DNA of 64,000 nucleotides from Streptomyces sp. TS71-3. GTDB lineage: Bacteria; Actinomycetota; Actinomycetes; Streptomycetales; Streptomycetaceae. The stretch spans positions 2,418,001 to 2,482,000 of the forward strand of contig NZ_BNEL01000003.1 of NCBI RefSeq assembly GCF_018327685.1, read 5' to 3'. Shown piece by piece: positions 21,358 through 31,038 of this stretch. The notes beneath the pieces were generated by a model, which was not told the DNA's origin, searched no databases, and worked only from the letters and a program-made list of their open reading frames with translations. Within the stretch, counting starts at the first letter, position 1. Every line of letters starts with the position of its first letter. The position numbers and the translations under genes were made by a program.

Positions 21358-22223
21358 CCACCGTCGGCGAGGCACCGGCCCCCGCATCCCCGTCCCGGGC
21401 GCCCGTGCGCGAACGGGTCCGGTCGTGGCCGCTGCGCCGGCCGACGCTGAGCATCGGCGTCTGCCTGGTGACCGTGCTGGTCCTGGCGGCCGTGCTGGCA
21501 CCGCTGCTGGCGCCCGCACCGCCGTCCCTGCAGGGCCCGGACGCCTTCGCCGGCCCCTCGGCCGCGCATCTGCTGGGCACCGACGAGTACGGCCGCGACC
21601 TTTTCTCGCGGGTGCTGTACGGGCTGCGGCAGGACGTGGTCGCGGCGGTCGTCGCCGTGCCGCTCGGCGCCCTCGCCGGGGTCGTCATCGGCCTGGCGAT
21701 CGGGCTGTCCCCGTGGCTCGACACGGTCGTCCAGCGGCTCTTCGACGTCATGCTGTCCTTCACCGCGCTGGTCGCGGGCGTCACCGTCGCGGCGATCATC
21801 GGATCCGGGGGCAAGGCGGTCATGCTGACCATCGCCCTGGTCAACGTGCCGCTGTTCGGCCGGCTCGTGCGGACGTCCGTCGTCAGCGAGCGGCAGCGGG
21901 ACTACGTGACAGCCGCCGAGGTCTCGGGATCGGGACCGGTCCGGGTGCTGCTGCGCCACATCCTGCCCAACAGCCTCGACGCGCTGATCGTCCAGTTCGC
22001 CCTGTCCATGTCGACGGCCGTGTTCATCGAAGGCGGCATGAGCTACGTCGGCATCGGCATCCGGCCGCCGGACCCGTCGCTGGGGTCGCTGCTCCAGTCC
22101 AGCGTGAACTTCCTCTCCCGCAACCCCTGGTACGCCATCGGCCCCATGGCCGCCGTGACGCTGCTGGTCCTCGGGTTCCAGCTCGTCGCCGACGGCCTGG
22201 GCGCACGCCTGCTGCGCCGCTGA
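21354..22223 (+). CDS. ABC permease, DppC type
   Basis: A 289-residue partner permease. Family marks are the extracellular HLLGTDEYGRDLFSRVLYGLR segment, the EAA loop YVTAAEVSGSGPVRVLLRHILPN and the end GFQLVADGLGARL. The start overlaps the DppB-type gene by 4 bases, showing translational coupling. Confidence 0.92.
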   Translation: MTTVGEAPAPASPSRAPVRERVRSWPLRRPTLSIGVCLVTVLVLAAVLAPLLAPAPPSLQGPDAFAGPSAAHLLGTDEYGRDLFSRVLYGLRQDVVAAVVAVPLGALAGVVIGLAIGLSPWLDTVVQRLFDVMLSFTALVAGVTVAAIIGSGGKAVMLTIALVNVPLFGRLVRTSVVSERQRDYVTAAEVSGSGPVRVLLRHILPNSLDALIVQFALSMSTAVFIEGGMSYVGIGIRPPDPSLGSLLQSSVNFLSRNPWYAIGPMAAVTLLVLGFQLVADGLGARLLRR

Positions 22224-22255
22224 CCCGCCGGCCTCCCCGCCCCGAAGGAGCCCTT

Positions 22256-24289
22256 ATGACCACACCCGTACTGGAAGTGCGCAACCTCGTCACGCGCTTC
22301 CCCACGGACCGCGGTGTGGCGCACGCCGTCGAGGACGTCAGCCTGAGCATCCGCGCCGGAGAGACCCTCGCGCTGGTCGGCGAGTCCGGATCGGGCAAGA
22401 GCGTCACCGCCCAGAGCCTGATGCGCATGGTCCGCCGGCCCGGCCGGATCGAGGGCGGGCAGGTGCTCTACCACGGGCGCGACCTGCTGAGCCTGAGCGA
22501 GGGCGAGATGCGCGCGGTGCGCGGCACCGGCATCGGCATGGTCTTCCAGGACCCGATCGCCGGCCTCAACCCCGTGATGAGGATCCGCGACCAGCTCGTC
22601 GAAGGCATGCTCTCGCACGGCAAGTTCACCGGCGCGGCCGCACGGGCCCGCGCACGGGACCTCATGGCACTGGTCGGGATCCCGGACCCGGACGCCCGGC
22701 TCGCCGACTATCCGCACGCGTTCTCCGGCGGCATGCGCCAGCGCGTCATGATCGCCATGGCCGTCGCGAACGAACCGGACGTGCTGATCGCGGACGAGCC
22801 GACCACCGCACTCGACGTCACCGTCCAGGCGCAGGTGCTCGACCTCCTCACCCGGCTGGGGCGGGAGCTCGGCACCTCCATCCTGCTGATCACCCACAAC
22901 CTCGGCGTGGTGGCCAGGGTCTGCGACCGCGCGATGGTCATGTACGGCGGCCGGATCGTGGAGGACGGCCCCGTCGAGCAGCTCTTCGGTGATCCGCGCC
23001 ACCCCTACACCCGTGACCTGCTGGCAGCCACGCCCCGGCTGCGTGCCGACCGCGACCTCCCGCTCGTCCCCATCCCCGGCAGACCGCCGGACCTGCTGGC
23101 GCCGCCGGCCGGCTGCCCGTTCGCGGCACGGTGCGCCCACGCCGACGACCGCTGCCGTCAGGAGCGGCCGCCGCGCACCCGCTCCGGCGACCGCTCCTGG
23201 GACTGCTGGCGCTCGCTCGACGGGCAGCTGCCCCCGGTCGAGAGGGCCCGTCCGGCCGCGCTCCGGACCGGCGGCCGGACTCAGCCGGAGGGTGCGGGCC
23301 AGGTGCTGCTCGCTCTGACCGGCGTCTCCAAGAGGTTCAAGGGCCGCGGCCGGCGCGCACCCGCGGTCAGCGCGCTCGACGGGGTCGATCTCACCGTGGG
23401 GCGGGGCGAGGCCGTGGGCCTGGTCGGCGAGTCCGGGTGCGGGAAGTCGACGCTGGGCCGGGTGGTGCTCGGGATCGAGCGGCCCACCGGTGGCTCGCTG
23501 CGCTACGCCGGACAGGACATCACCGGGCTCGGCGCCCGAGGGGTGCGCGCGCTGCGGCGCAAGGTGCAGATCGTCTTCCAGGATCCCTACGGCTCGTTCA
23601 ACCCGCGGATGACGATCGGGCAGACCCTGGCCGAGCCGTTGCGGCTGCGCGGCCCGGACGGTGCCGGAAGCGCCGTACCGTCCTCCACCGGCGACCTGCT
23701 GGAGCTGGTGGGGCTCGATCCGGCGGTCGTCCGCCGCTATCCGCACGAGATCTCCGGAGGGCAGCGCCAGCGCATCGCCATCGCCCGCGCGCTGGCCGTC
23801 GGGCCCGAGCTGGTCGTCTGCGACGAAGCGGTCAGCGCGCTGGACGTGTCCTTGCAGGCGCAGATCGTCAACCTCCTGGCCGACCTGCGGCAACGCCTCG
23901 GGCTGAGCTATCTGTTCATCGGCCACGACCTGGCCACCGTGCGGCACGTCTGCGACCGCATCGCCGTCATGTACCTCGGACAGATCGTCGAGACGGGCCA
24001 GGCCGAGCAGGTCACGGCGGCGCCACGACACCCGTACACCGTCAGCCTGCTGTCCGCCGTGCCGGAACCCGATCCGGGGACCGAGCGGGCCCGCGAGCGG
24101 ATCGTCCTCACCGGCGACGTTCCCAGTCCGACCGCGCCACCCGCCGGCTGCCGCTTCCACACCCGCTGCCCCATCGGTCCGCTGGTGCACCCCGAGCGCA
24201 CCGTCTGCCGGACCGAGCGCCCGCTCCTGGGGGCCACGGCGGGCGGTCACCCCGTCGCCTGCCACTTCGCGGGCGAACTCCGGCCGTGA
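22256..24289 (+). CDS. Fused double ATPase for the peptide/sugar ABC importer (DppD-DppF type)
   Basis: A 677-residue protein with two complete ATPase units in one chain. The first (about 1-330) has [32 protein letters not shown] and the H-loop ITHNL. The second (about 350-677) has [31 protein letters not shown] and GHDL. Each ends with the oligopeptide-transporter cysteine-rich tail ([26 protein letters not shown]), which can hold an iron-sulfur cluster in related proteins. Both nucleotide sites look functional. ATG 22256 has GAAGGAG upstream. In most systems these halves are separate genes; the fusion enforces a 1:1 ratio. Confidence 0.93.
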   Translation: MTTPVLEVRNLVTRFPTDRGVAHAVEDVSLSIRAGETLALVGESGSGKSVTAQSLMRMVRRPGRIEGGQVLYHGRDLLSLSEGEMRAVRGTGIGMVFQDPIAGLNPVMRIRDQLVEGMLSHGKFTGAAARARARDLMALVGIPDPDARLADYPHAFSGGMRQRVMIAMAVANEPDVLIADEPTTALDVTVQAQVLDLLTRLGRELGTSILLITHNLGVVARVCDRAMVMYGGRIVEDGPVEQLFGDPRHPYTRDLLAATPRLRADRDLPLVPIPGRPPDLLAPPAGCPFAARCAHADDRCRQERPPRTRSGDRSWDCWRSLDGQLPPVERARPAALRTGGRTQPEGAGQVLLALTGVSKRFKGRGRRAPAVSALDGVDLTVGRGEAVGLVGESGCGKSTLGRVVLGIERPTGGSLRYAGQDITGLGARGVRALRRKVQIVFQDPYGSFNPRMTIGQTLAEPLRLRGPDGAGSAVPSSTGDLLELVGLDPAVVRRYPHEISGGQRQRIAIARALAVGPELVVCDEAVSALDVSLQAQIVNLLADLRQRLGLSYLFIGHDLATVRHVCDRIAVMYLGQIVETGQAEQVTAAPRHPYTVSLLSAVPEPDPGTERARERIVLTGDVPSPTAPPAGCRFHTRCPIGPLVHPERTVCRTERPLLGATAGGHPVACHFAGELRP

Positions 24290-24319
24290 GCGCGGACCGG
24301 TGCGGCGGGCCGCGGTGGT

Positions 24320-25171
24320 TCAGCCGCGCATCGCGCGGTACTGCGACGGTGTGCATCCGACGATATGGCGGAAGTTCCTCGTAAAACCCCGGGGGTCCCC
24401 GAATCCGCACTTCCTGCCGATGTGGAGGACGGTGTCGCCGCTGCTCTCCAGATACGTGCGGGCCATCTCGATGCGGATCTCGTTGAGGTAGCGATACGGC
24501 GTGCGCCCCGTGGCCGCCTTGAAGCAGCGTGTGAAGTGGTAACGGCTGTACGACGTCAGGGCCGACAGGTCGTCGAGCGTGATGGGGTCCCCGAAGTGCT
24601 CCCGCATGTAGGAGGTGACCGTTTCGAGCTGCCGGCGGCCCAGCGTTCCCCGGGAGCCTCGGTCCGCCACCGTACGGGGGGTCACGAGGTGCGTTGCCAG
24701 AAACTGGGCGGCCGACTCCGCGTAGAGGTCGTCCGCGCCCGCCTCGTACGCCGTCACGACAGCCCTCGCCACGGCGGCGAGAACGGGATCGGCCCGATGC
24801 GCGGCAGGTATATCCGTGAGGTCGTCCGGGGTGCCCCCATGGCCCTCTTCTTCCATGACCCTGCTGAACGTCTCGGTCGGTATCGTGATGCCGACCACGG
24901 TGGCTCCTCCATCCGCCTTCGGCGTGAAGACGAGCGTCTTCCCCCATCCCGGAGGAGTGATGCACGCGTGGTCAGGGAGGGCGATGACCTCCTTGTGCCG
25001 CGGCTGCCGATGGTCGCGAAAGCTCACCACCCCCATGGCGATGCCGACCCTGACGCCGGGCGGGGGCGGCAGGTAGACGGCCTGGGGACCCCCGGAGAGC
25101 GTCACCTTCTCCACATACAGGGAGCGCCATGTGTAGTTGGCTGCTGCTATCGGTTCTTTCACTGTCTCCAT
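24320..25171 (-). CDS. AraC-family transcriptional regulator
   Basis: A 283-residue regulator with a cupin-like N-terminal half (VRVGIAMGVVSFRDHRQ, HACITPPGWGKTLVF) and a C-terminal AraC DNA-binding domain: ITLDDLSALTSYSRYHFTRCF, GRTPYRYLNEIRIEMAR and GFGDPRGFTRNFRHIVGCTPSQYR. It converges on the ABC operon, and its own promoter carries copy 3 of the presumed ROK operator. That links it to the sulfatase-transporter regulon rather than to the genes on its other side. Confidence 0.9.
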   Translation of the reverse strand: METVKEPIAAANYTWRSLYVEKVTLSGGPQAVYLPPPPGVRVGIAMGVVSFRDHRQPRHKEVIALPDHACITPPGWGKTLVFTPKADGGATVVGITIPTETFSRVMEEEGHGGTPDDLTDIPAAHRADPVLAAVARAVVTAYEAGADDLYAESAAQFLATHLVTPRTVADRGSRGTLGRRQLETVTSYMREHFGDPITLDDLSALTSYSRYHFTRCFKAATGRTPYRYLNEIRIEMARTYLESSGDTVLHIGRKCGFGDPRGFTRNFRHIVGCTPSQYRAMRG

Positions 25172-25234
25172 GGCCGTCTCTGTCGCCTGGACCTGGATCT
25201 CCCGGCACGAAGCCGCGGTTCCCGCACGGTGATG

Positions 25235-25257
25235 TTTAATCAGCGATGCTTATTTAA
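25235..25257. promoter_or_regulatory. Probable ROK operator, copy 3
   Basis: On the minus strand it reads TTAAATAAGCAT-CGCTGATTAAA, matching copy 1 at 18 of 23 positions. It is 64 bp upstream of the AraC start codon. Confidence 0.7.
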
Positions 25258-25580
25258 GTGTGCCAGGCGCACCGCCCCAGGTCACATCGGCGCGGCACGA
25301 CGCGCCGATCGATGCGGTGCGAGGAGCGCGGGCTCCTCAGCGGGCTTCTTCCGAGTCCGGCCGTCGCAGCCGGCGCAGAGCGTCCGGCAGAAGGACACCG
25401 CCGTGGTCGGGGCTGTGCCCGCCCGTCTCCCAGGGCAAGGGCGATGGTGTAGGGCTCGGTGGGCCGCGGGATGATCTCGCTCAGGAGGAACGTGACGTAC
25501 GGGTCGTCGAAGGCGTCGTAGTGGAAGACCATCAGGGATGCCGGTTCCGCCGGGTCGTACCGGGCGGAGACGTGTACGGG
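25258..25580 (-). other. Gap with a possible protein remnant
   Basis: No complete gene is supported. Directly after the GNAT stop codon, in the same frame, the minus strand reads VHVSARYDPAEPASLMVFHY and DPYVTFLLSEIIPRPTEPY. This looks protein-like and faintly recalls SsgA-type RYDPxxP starts, then dissolves into arginine-rich shadow sequence. There is no start codon before the conserved-looking part. It may be a decayed gene fragment. Confidence 0.3.
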
Positions 25581-26132
25581 CTATTCCCTCAGGTTCTTCT
25601 GGTAGACGATGAAATCGCACGCCGTGGCGAGATGCGGTGCGAGTGCCGGATAGAAGTCCTCGATCGATCCGATGCGGCTGACCCTGTAGCCGATGCGCGT
25701 ATACCACTCATCGAGAAACACCTTGGACGGGTGTGACCACTCGCGGGGAACGAGCAGTTCCAATTGCATCACCCCGCAACCCTTCTGCCGGCTGTCCTCC
25801 TCCGCGAACCGGACCAGTTCACGGCCGATTCCGATGCCGCGCCGCTTGGGCGCTGCTGCCAGCATGCCGAACTCACACACCGGTCCGTCGAGTTGCTGGA
25901 CCCTGACACATCCGACGACCTCGCCGTCCATGTGCGCCGTGACGATCTCGGCCGACCTGGTGAGCGCCTCGACCTCCTGCGTGGTGGTCCTCGTCGTTCC
26001 CTCCACCCAGAGCCCCTCCTCGGCCACCTCGTAAACCTCGTTGATCAGTCCTGTGACCGATGACATGAGGTCGAGGTCTCCGGCCCGGGACGGAGACACG
26101 TACGCGATGTCGAGTCCGTTTTCGTTGCTCAT
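25581..26132 (-). CDS. GNAT-family N-acetyltransferase
   Basis: A 183-residue acetyltransferase. The acetyl-CoA binding loop is visible as AAAPKRRGIGIGRELVRFAEE (pattern QRxGxG/A), preceded by the strand VGCVRVQQLDGPVCEFGML and followed by WYTRIGYRVSRIGSIEDFYP. The acceptor substrate is unknown; the fold acetylates amines of drugs, amino acids or proteins. ATG 26132 is preceded by GGAG and GGAAG. It stands alone. Confidence 0.87.
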   Translation of the reverse strand: MSNENGLDIAYVSPSRAGDLDLMSSVTGLINEVYEVAEEGLWVEGTTRTTTQEVEALTRSAEIVTAHMDGEVVGCVRVQQLDGPVCEFGMLAAAPKRRGIGIGRELVRFAEEDSRQKGCGVMQLELLVPREWSHPSKVFLDEWYTRIGYRVSRIGSIEDFYPALAPHLATACDFIVYQKNLRE

Positions 26133-26510
26133 ACTTCCCTGCTCCTCATGGCCCGTTCCTCATGGCCTGTTACGCCGGAACAGCAGCACGCTCGCCGCCA
26201 TCGGGAGCCAGTCAACTCGGCGGTCGATTAATCCACAACGGAAGCGAATTAGTCCTCGACGCCACGTGGTGTCACCACGCGTATTGCTGGATGGGACCTG
26301 TCCCGCGAGCGGCGACACGCCCGGCGGGGTCCGCACCGTGCCCTCCGAATTCGTGATCCCGATCTCCGGTGCGTCCCGTCCCGCGAGCATCCGGGACCCG
26401 CTGCTCCACCGCTGAGCTGGGGCTCGCCGTCGATGGACCCTGCGCCTCCTCCAGTGCAGAGTGGTCCCGCTTGTACTGTGCAGACCTGAACATCTGAAAG
26501 GAAAACCCCC
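26133..26510. other. Intergenic region without a supported gene
   Basis: A divergent promoter region between the GNAT and aldo/keto reductase genes, about 380 bp. Overlapping frames have shadow-like composition. I see no repeat or strong dyad. Confidence 0.5.
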
Positions 26511-27446
26511 GTGAAGACCTTCACCCTGCCCGGCACCGACATCCTCGCCCCGAACGTCGTGCTCGGCCTGATGCGCATCGCCGACAAGACCGACGACGAG
26601 GTGCGCGAGCTCGTGCGCACCGCGCGCGATGCGGGCATCGACTTCGTCGACCATGCCGACGTCTACGGCGGCGAGCTGCACGGTTGTGAACGCCGCTTCG
26701 CCGAGGCGATGGCGCTGACCCCGTCGCAGCGTGACGAGATCACGATCCAGACCAAGGCCGGAATCGTGACGGACGGTCCCTACTTCGACTTCTCCTACGA
26801 GCACATCGTCGAATCGGTCGAGGGCTCACTCGCGGCCCTGCGGACCGACCGCATCGACATCCTGCTGCTGCACCGCCCCGACGCGCTCGTCGAGCCCGAG
26901 GAGGTGGCCCGCGCCTTCGACGACCTCGAGTCCTCGGGCAAGGTGCGCGCCTTCGGTGTCTCGAACCAGACCCCACGCCAGATCGACCTGCTGCGCAGGT
27001 ACGTGCGCCAGCCCATCGTGGCCAACCAGCTCCAGCTCTCGATCACGCACGAGCCGATCATCGCTCAAGGGGTCGCCGCCAACATGCTCGCGGAGCAGCA
27101 GTCGGTCACCCTCGACGGCGGAGGGATCGTCGACTACTGCCGTCTGAACGACATCACCATCCAGGCGTGGTCTCCCTTCCAGGCCGGCTTCTTCACGGGT
27201 GTCTTCCTCGGCTCGCCGGAGTACCCCGAGCTCAACGCCGTCATCGACCGCCTCGCCGCCCAGTACGACGTCCCCGCCATCGCGATCGCGACTGCCTGGA
27301 TCACCCGCCACCCCGCTCAGATGCAGGTCGTGCTCGGCACCACCAACCCGGAGCGCGTCGCCGGCGCCGCCCAGGGCTCCGAACTCCGGCTCACCCGGGC
27401 CGAGTGGTACGAGCTGTTCCGCGCCGCTGGCCACCTCGTTCCCTGA
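26511..27446 (+). CDS. Aldo/keto reductase (YdhF-like)
   Basis: A 311-residue NADPH-dependent TIM-barrel reductase. The catalytic tetrad is present: Asp and Tyr in DFVDHADVYGG, Lys in ITIQTKAGI and His in DILLLHRPD. The cofactor site SNQTPRQIDLL and the C-terminal VLGTTNPERVAGAA also fit. The overall order matches the E. coli YdhF group, whose natural substrate is unclear. GTG 26511 is preceded by GAAAGGAA. No operon partner. Confidence 0.92.
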   Translation: MKTFTLPGTDILAPNVVLGLMRIADKTDDEVRELVRTARDAGIDFVDHADVYGGELHGCERRFAEAMALTPSQRDEITIQTKAGIVTDGPYFDFSYEHIVESVEGSLAALRTDRIDILLLHRPDALVEPEEVARAFDDLESSGKVRAFGVSNQTPRQIDLLRRYVRQPIVANQLQLSITHEPIIAQGVAANMLAEQQSVTLDGGGIVDYCRLNDITIQAWSPFQAGFFTGVFLGSPEYPELNAVIDRLAAQYDVPAIAIATAWITRHPAQMQVVLGTTNPERVAGAAQGSELRLTRAEWYELFRAAGHLVP

Positions 27447-27912
27447 ACCCGGACGCGGGGCACGCGGGCAGGGAGGGCTGTATGTCCTGTCGGCGTCCAC
27501 GCGGACGATCGCTGGGAACAGCGTCTCGACGGGATGAGACTCGCACCGGGACGCGGATTCAGTCCGGGCTACAGGGATTTAATCCGCTCCTTCAGGCCTT
27601 GATGTCGCATTCTTCACGGCTCTAGTGTCTGGCTGTGGCGCTCGGCAGAGCGGAACGAGTGCTGCGCGAATCTGAACAGGTACGCGTTACGTGCGAATCG
27701 AGCAGCGGGAAACCACAGCCAGTCCTCGGCGCCTGAGAGTCGGCAGAGGAAGCTCCGATTCGGGATGGTCGAGATATTCGGGACATGGGAAGTATCGGCA
27801 TCTTGGCTGACGGCCCGATCGTCGCGGGACAGCACCTGGAGGACCGTGGCCCCTACCGGCACCGTCTTCAGATATCCGGCGAGCACCGCTCACGAAGGAG
27901 ACGTGAGAGGCC
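27447..27912. other. Intergenic region without a supported gene
   Basis: About 470 bp between two plus-strand genes, less GC-rich than its surroundings around 27550-27800. A 90-codon minus-strand frame at 27614-27886 has no ribosome-binding site or family features. No repeat is seen. Confidence 0.5.
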
Positions 27913-29487
27913 GTGACATCCGGAGATGGCGGTCACGAGGCGGCCACGCATTCGGAACGGCTGATCGCCGGACGGTACCTGCTGCACGACGTCCTCGGCA
28001 GGGGCGGCATGGGTACCGTCTGGCGCGCCCATGACCAACTGCTCGACCGGCCGGTCGCCGCCAAGGAACTGCACATCCTCACCACGGGCGACGAGGAGCA
28101 CCGCGTACGGGTACGGCGCACCATCCGCGAGGCCCGCGCGGTCGCCCGGGTGCCGCATCCCCACGTGGTCGGAGTCCACGACCTGGTCGAGTCCGAGGAC
28201 CGGCTGTGGATCGTCATGGAACTCGTCGAGGGCTCCTCGCTGGCCCACCGAATCGCCGAGGCCGGGCCGCTCACACCGCAGCAGACCGCCGCCGTCGGCC
28301 TGCAACTGATCGACGCGCTCGACGCCGTCCACGCCGTCGGCACCCTGCACCGGGACGTCAAGCCCGCCAACGTGCTGCTGCGTCGCGACGGCAGTGCCGT
28401 CCTCACCGACTTCGGCATCGCGACCCTCGACGACGGCGAGTTCCTGACGACCACCGGTGAGCTGATCGGCTCCGTCGAGTTCATGGCACCGGAGCGCGTG
28501 AAGGGGACGGAGGCCGGGCCGGCATCCGACCTGTGGTCACTGGGCGCGACCCTTGCCACGGTGTGCGGTGGCCAGTCCCCGTTCCGCAGGCCGGTAGCGC
28601 CCGCGACCATGCACGCGGTGGCGTACGAGGAACCCGTCCTGCCGGAGCGGCTCGGCCCGCTGCGCCCCGTCATCGAGGCGCTGCTGCGCAAGTTCCCGGA
28701 CGAGCGTCCTTCGGCGGCTGCCGCGCGGTCCGCGTTGCAGGCCGTCGTGAACGGCGAGACGGACGCCGGGCTGCTGCTGCCGCCGGCAACCGTGCGGGAG
28801 CTCAGGCCTTCGGCCCCGCTGGCCGAATCGGACACGATGACCAGTATCCGGAGATGGCACGTCCCGGCCGGGGAACCCGTGCCGCCGGGGCGGACCACCG
28901 GGTCGTTCGACTCTCCGCAGTCGCAGTCGCAGTCGCAGTCGCAGTCGCAGTCGCAGCCGTCCCGCCGGGCGGGGCCGAAGCGGCTGTGGTGGGCGCTGGC
29001 CGGAACGGCCGTGCTGGTGGCGGGTGCCGTGGGGGGTCTCTTCCTCACCGGGACGCTGCCGCTCAAGGAGGACCCGAAAGCGAGGACGACCCGCCAGGTC
29101 GTCCAGTCGGCGGGCGGTTGGCAGCCGGTCACCGGAGTGTCGATCCAGCGGGGAGACCAGGTCACCGTGGAGTTCGTCTCCGGGGAATGGACCTCTGACT
29201 ACCAAGAGCTGCCCATGACGGGGCCGGCCGGTTATGCCGCGAACACCGACAAGTCGCAGGGCGGGGCGAAGGCCTGCAAGATCAAGGGAACCGCTCCGTT
29301 CGCCACCCTGCTGGCCCGGCTCGTGGGCGAGCAGGAATTCCCGATCCACGTCGTCGGGCGGAGGCTTGTCTTCCGGGCGAGCGGCAACGCCGCCCTGCAA
29401 CTGGGCATGAACGACGCCGCCGGCGTCTGTTCTGACGACAACAGGGGCACGATGACCGTGCAGGTGAGCGTCACGCATCAACGTTGA
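27913..29487 (+). CDS. PknB-type Ser/Thr protein kinase with LecA-like exterior domain
   Basis: A 524-residue membrane kinase. The cytoplasmic kinase domain (about 20-275) has GRGGMGTVW, Lys51 in VAAKE, HRDVKPANVLL, DFGIAT and APERV. A linker with a (Gln-Ser)6 run leads to one membrane helix (LWWALAGTAVLVAGAVGGLFL). The outside part is not the usual PASTA repeats: GGWQPVTGVSIQRGDQVTVEFVS, PFATLLARLVG, LQLGMNDAAGVCSDDNRG resemble the PA-IL/LecA galactose-lectin fold. It may therefore sense sugars or act in cell-surface signalling. The start is GTG 27913. Confidence 0.9.
   Translation: MTSGDGGHEAATHSERLIAGRYLLHDVLGRGGMGTVWRAHDQLLDRPVAAKELHILTTGDEEHRVRVRRTIREARAVARVPHPHVVGVHDLVESEDRLWIVMELVEGSSLAHRIAEAGPLTPQQTAAVGLQLIDALDAVHAVGTLHRDVKPANVLLRRDGSAVLTDFGIATLDDGEFLTTTGELIGSVEFMAPERVKGTEAGPASDLWSLGATLATVCGGQSPFRRPVAPATMHAVAYEEPVLPERLGPLRPVIEALLRKFPDERPSAAAARSALQAVVNGETDAGLLLPPATVRELRPSAPLAESDTMTSIRRWHVPAGEPVPPGRTTGSFDSPQSQSQSQSQSQSQPSRRAGPKRLWWALAGTAVLVAGAVGGLFLTGTLPLKEDPKARTTRQVVQSAGGWQPVTGVSIQRGDQVTVEFVSGEWTSDYQELPMTGPAGYAANTDKSQGGAKACKIKGTAPFATLLARLVGEQEFPIHVVGRRLVFRASGNAALQLGMNDAAGVCSDDNRGTMTVQVSVTHQR
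28918..28956 (+). repeat. CAGTCG microsatellite inside the kinase gene
   Basis: Six and a half CAGTCG units encode the Gln-Ser run of the juxtamembrane linker. Length change by slippage would stay in frame. Confidence 0.9.
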
Positions 29488-29530
29488 CGGGCAATTCCGA
29501 GCTTCGCTCTGCTCCCTGAGCCGGGGCGCC

Positions 29531-29578
29531 GGCGTTGGCGTTGGCGTTGGCGCCGACACCAGCGTTGGCGTTGGCGTT
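29531..29578. repeat. GGCGTT microsatellite
   Basis: Two blocks of GGCGTT/AGCGTT units between the kinase and the next gene. On the minus strand they would encode an Asn-Ala run within a small frame (29471-29638) that contains two TTA codons; that frame is not convincing as a gene. Confidence 0.7.
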
Positions 29579-29722
29579 GCCGGCGAGCGCAAGCAGGATC
29601 GGCCGGATTAATTCAATTGCCGTCCGGAATAATTGCATTGCCCGGAGGGTGGGACGAGAGTTCGCTTCGATGGAAGTGCCGGGCCTTCTGGGGTCATAGT
29701 CATGTGATGTAGCATCCGGCGA

Positions 29723-30985
29723 ATGCATTGGTTCGCAACGTACGGGCGACGTCTCGCTGCACTCTGTGGAATTCTTGCCGCTTTCGGGCTGCTCGGAACA
29801 GGCTGCTCCGGGGCGTCGCTTTCACATGATCCCAAGACGGCGCACGCAGTTCCCCAGCCGCCGCGAGTTCAGCGTGCCATGAACTCCGGCTATTTCTCGG
29901 ACCCGTATCCACTCGACACGTCGTCGACGTCGTCCGTGGCATTCTCCGGCACGTTCAAAGAGATCATCACCTGCAAGGGCGGCGTCACGTCCGGCTGCTT
30001 CAGCCCGGCGCCGATCTCGGTGGCGTTCGACGCGGCTCTCGCCGCGCGGGTGAAGGAGCACGGCCTCGATGTGCGGTCGACGAAGGCCCACCACATCACC
30101 CGGATGTCCGACGGGCACTGGGAGATGGTGCTCAGTTCGGAGGTCGTTCCCCACGGCCGTCCGCGCAGCGACCACTGGAACCTGATCATGCACGCGCACC
30201 CGGCGCAGCAGACCGGGACCGACACGGCACCGGAGCACTGGGTCGCCGACTCGGTGCTGGTCGGTTCGCTCGACCACAGTGAACCAGCCAACTACGACGG
30301 GAAGTACTTCGAGGACGGCGGACGTCTCTACCTGCTGTACAGCAAGAGCATCTCGACGGACCCGACCCGCTTCGGGATCGGCGCCCAACGCCTCGACACC
30401 CCCTCGCGGCCCGCGGACTCCGAGCCGGTCATGCTTCTGGACCCCTCGCCGAGCGGTGCGGCGGGACTGGCGTCCGAGAACTACTTCGGCGTCGGGCAGA
30501 AGAACGGCTTCCGCCTCGTCGAGACGGGCAACGTGTTCAAGATCGACGGCAAGTACGTGATGGTGTACTCGGTCGGCTCGTACCAGCGGCCCACCTACAA
30601 GATCGGCGTTGCCTACTCGGACACGTTCCTGCCCGGGGACGGGGGCACGTACCGCAAGATCCACCGAACCGACGCGAAGGGAGTGTGGGGGAGGCCCGGA
30701 GCCGATGAGGTCGACTACCTCCTGCAGGCGCAGAAGCCGAGCTGGCCGCACTACGTGCGCGACCAGGTGCAGGCACCGGGTGTCGGCTCACTCATCGAGA
30801 ACGACCACACCTGGTATCTGTTCTTCGCCGGTTACGACCCGTCGGAGAAGCCCCAGGGCGACGACCAGACCTTCGCCGCCTCGCACCGCGCGCCCTACTT
30901 CCTGCCCGTACACGTGCGGATTTCGGATGACACCTCCGTCGCACAGGCCTCGGATCGCGAGCTGGCCTCGTGGATCGCACCGTAG
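29723..30985 (+). CDS. Secreted lipoprotein, GH43-like beta-propeller
   Basis: A 420-residue exported protein. The signal peptide LAALCGILAAFGLLGTGCSG ends in a lipobox (LGTGC). The mature chain has propeller-like repeats with acidic turns: YFSDPYPLD, WVADSVLVGSLDHSEPANYDG, GRLYLLYSKS, RLVETGNVFKIDGKYVMVYS and WYLFFAGYDP. These recall glycoside hydrolase family 43 and related five-bladed propellers, where Asp and Glu residues cleave arabinosides or xylosides. I cannot place the three catalytic acids with confidence, so enzyme activity is inferred. No strong ribosome-binding site precedes ATG 29723. Confidence 0.65.
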   Translation: MHWFATYGRRLAALCGILAAFGLLGTGCSGASLSHDPKTAHAVPQPPRVQRAMNSGYFSDPYPLDTSSTSSVAFSGTFKEIITCKGGVTSGCFSPAPISVAFDAALAARVKEHGLDVRSTKAHHITRMSDGHWEMVLSSEVVPHGRPRSDHWNLIMHAHPAQQTGTDTAPEHWVADSVLVGSLDHSEPANYDGKYFEDGGRLYLLYSKSISTDPTRFGIGAQRLDTPSRPADSEPVMLLDPSPSGAAGLASENYFGVGQKNGFRLVETGNVFKIDGKYVMVYSVGSYQRPTYKIGVAYSDTFLPGDGGTYRKIHRTDAKGVWGRPGADEVDYLLQAQKPSWPHYVRDQVQAPGVGSLIENDHTWYLFFAGYDPSEKPQGDDQTFAASHRAPYFLPVHVRISDDTSVAQASDRELASWIAP

Positions 30986-31038
30986 GACGCAGCTCGCCTG
31001 CGCGCACAGCGCCCCGCCCCGTTCGCTCCGGATCGGGT

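Noticed and set aside
25254..25707. SsgA-like fragment after the GNAT gene
   Set aside because: Only about 40 residues look protein-like, with no start codon; kept as a low-confidence remnant only.
27614..27886. 90-codon minus-strand frame
   Set aside because: No ribosome-binding site, no family features, and codon use unlike neighbouring genes.
29471..29638. Small minus-strand frame with an Asn-Ala repeat (MQLFRTAIELIRP start)
   Set aside because: The repeat is a microsatellite, two TTA codons are rare in this genus and no ribosome-binding site is seen. A small peptide gene cannot be excluded.
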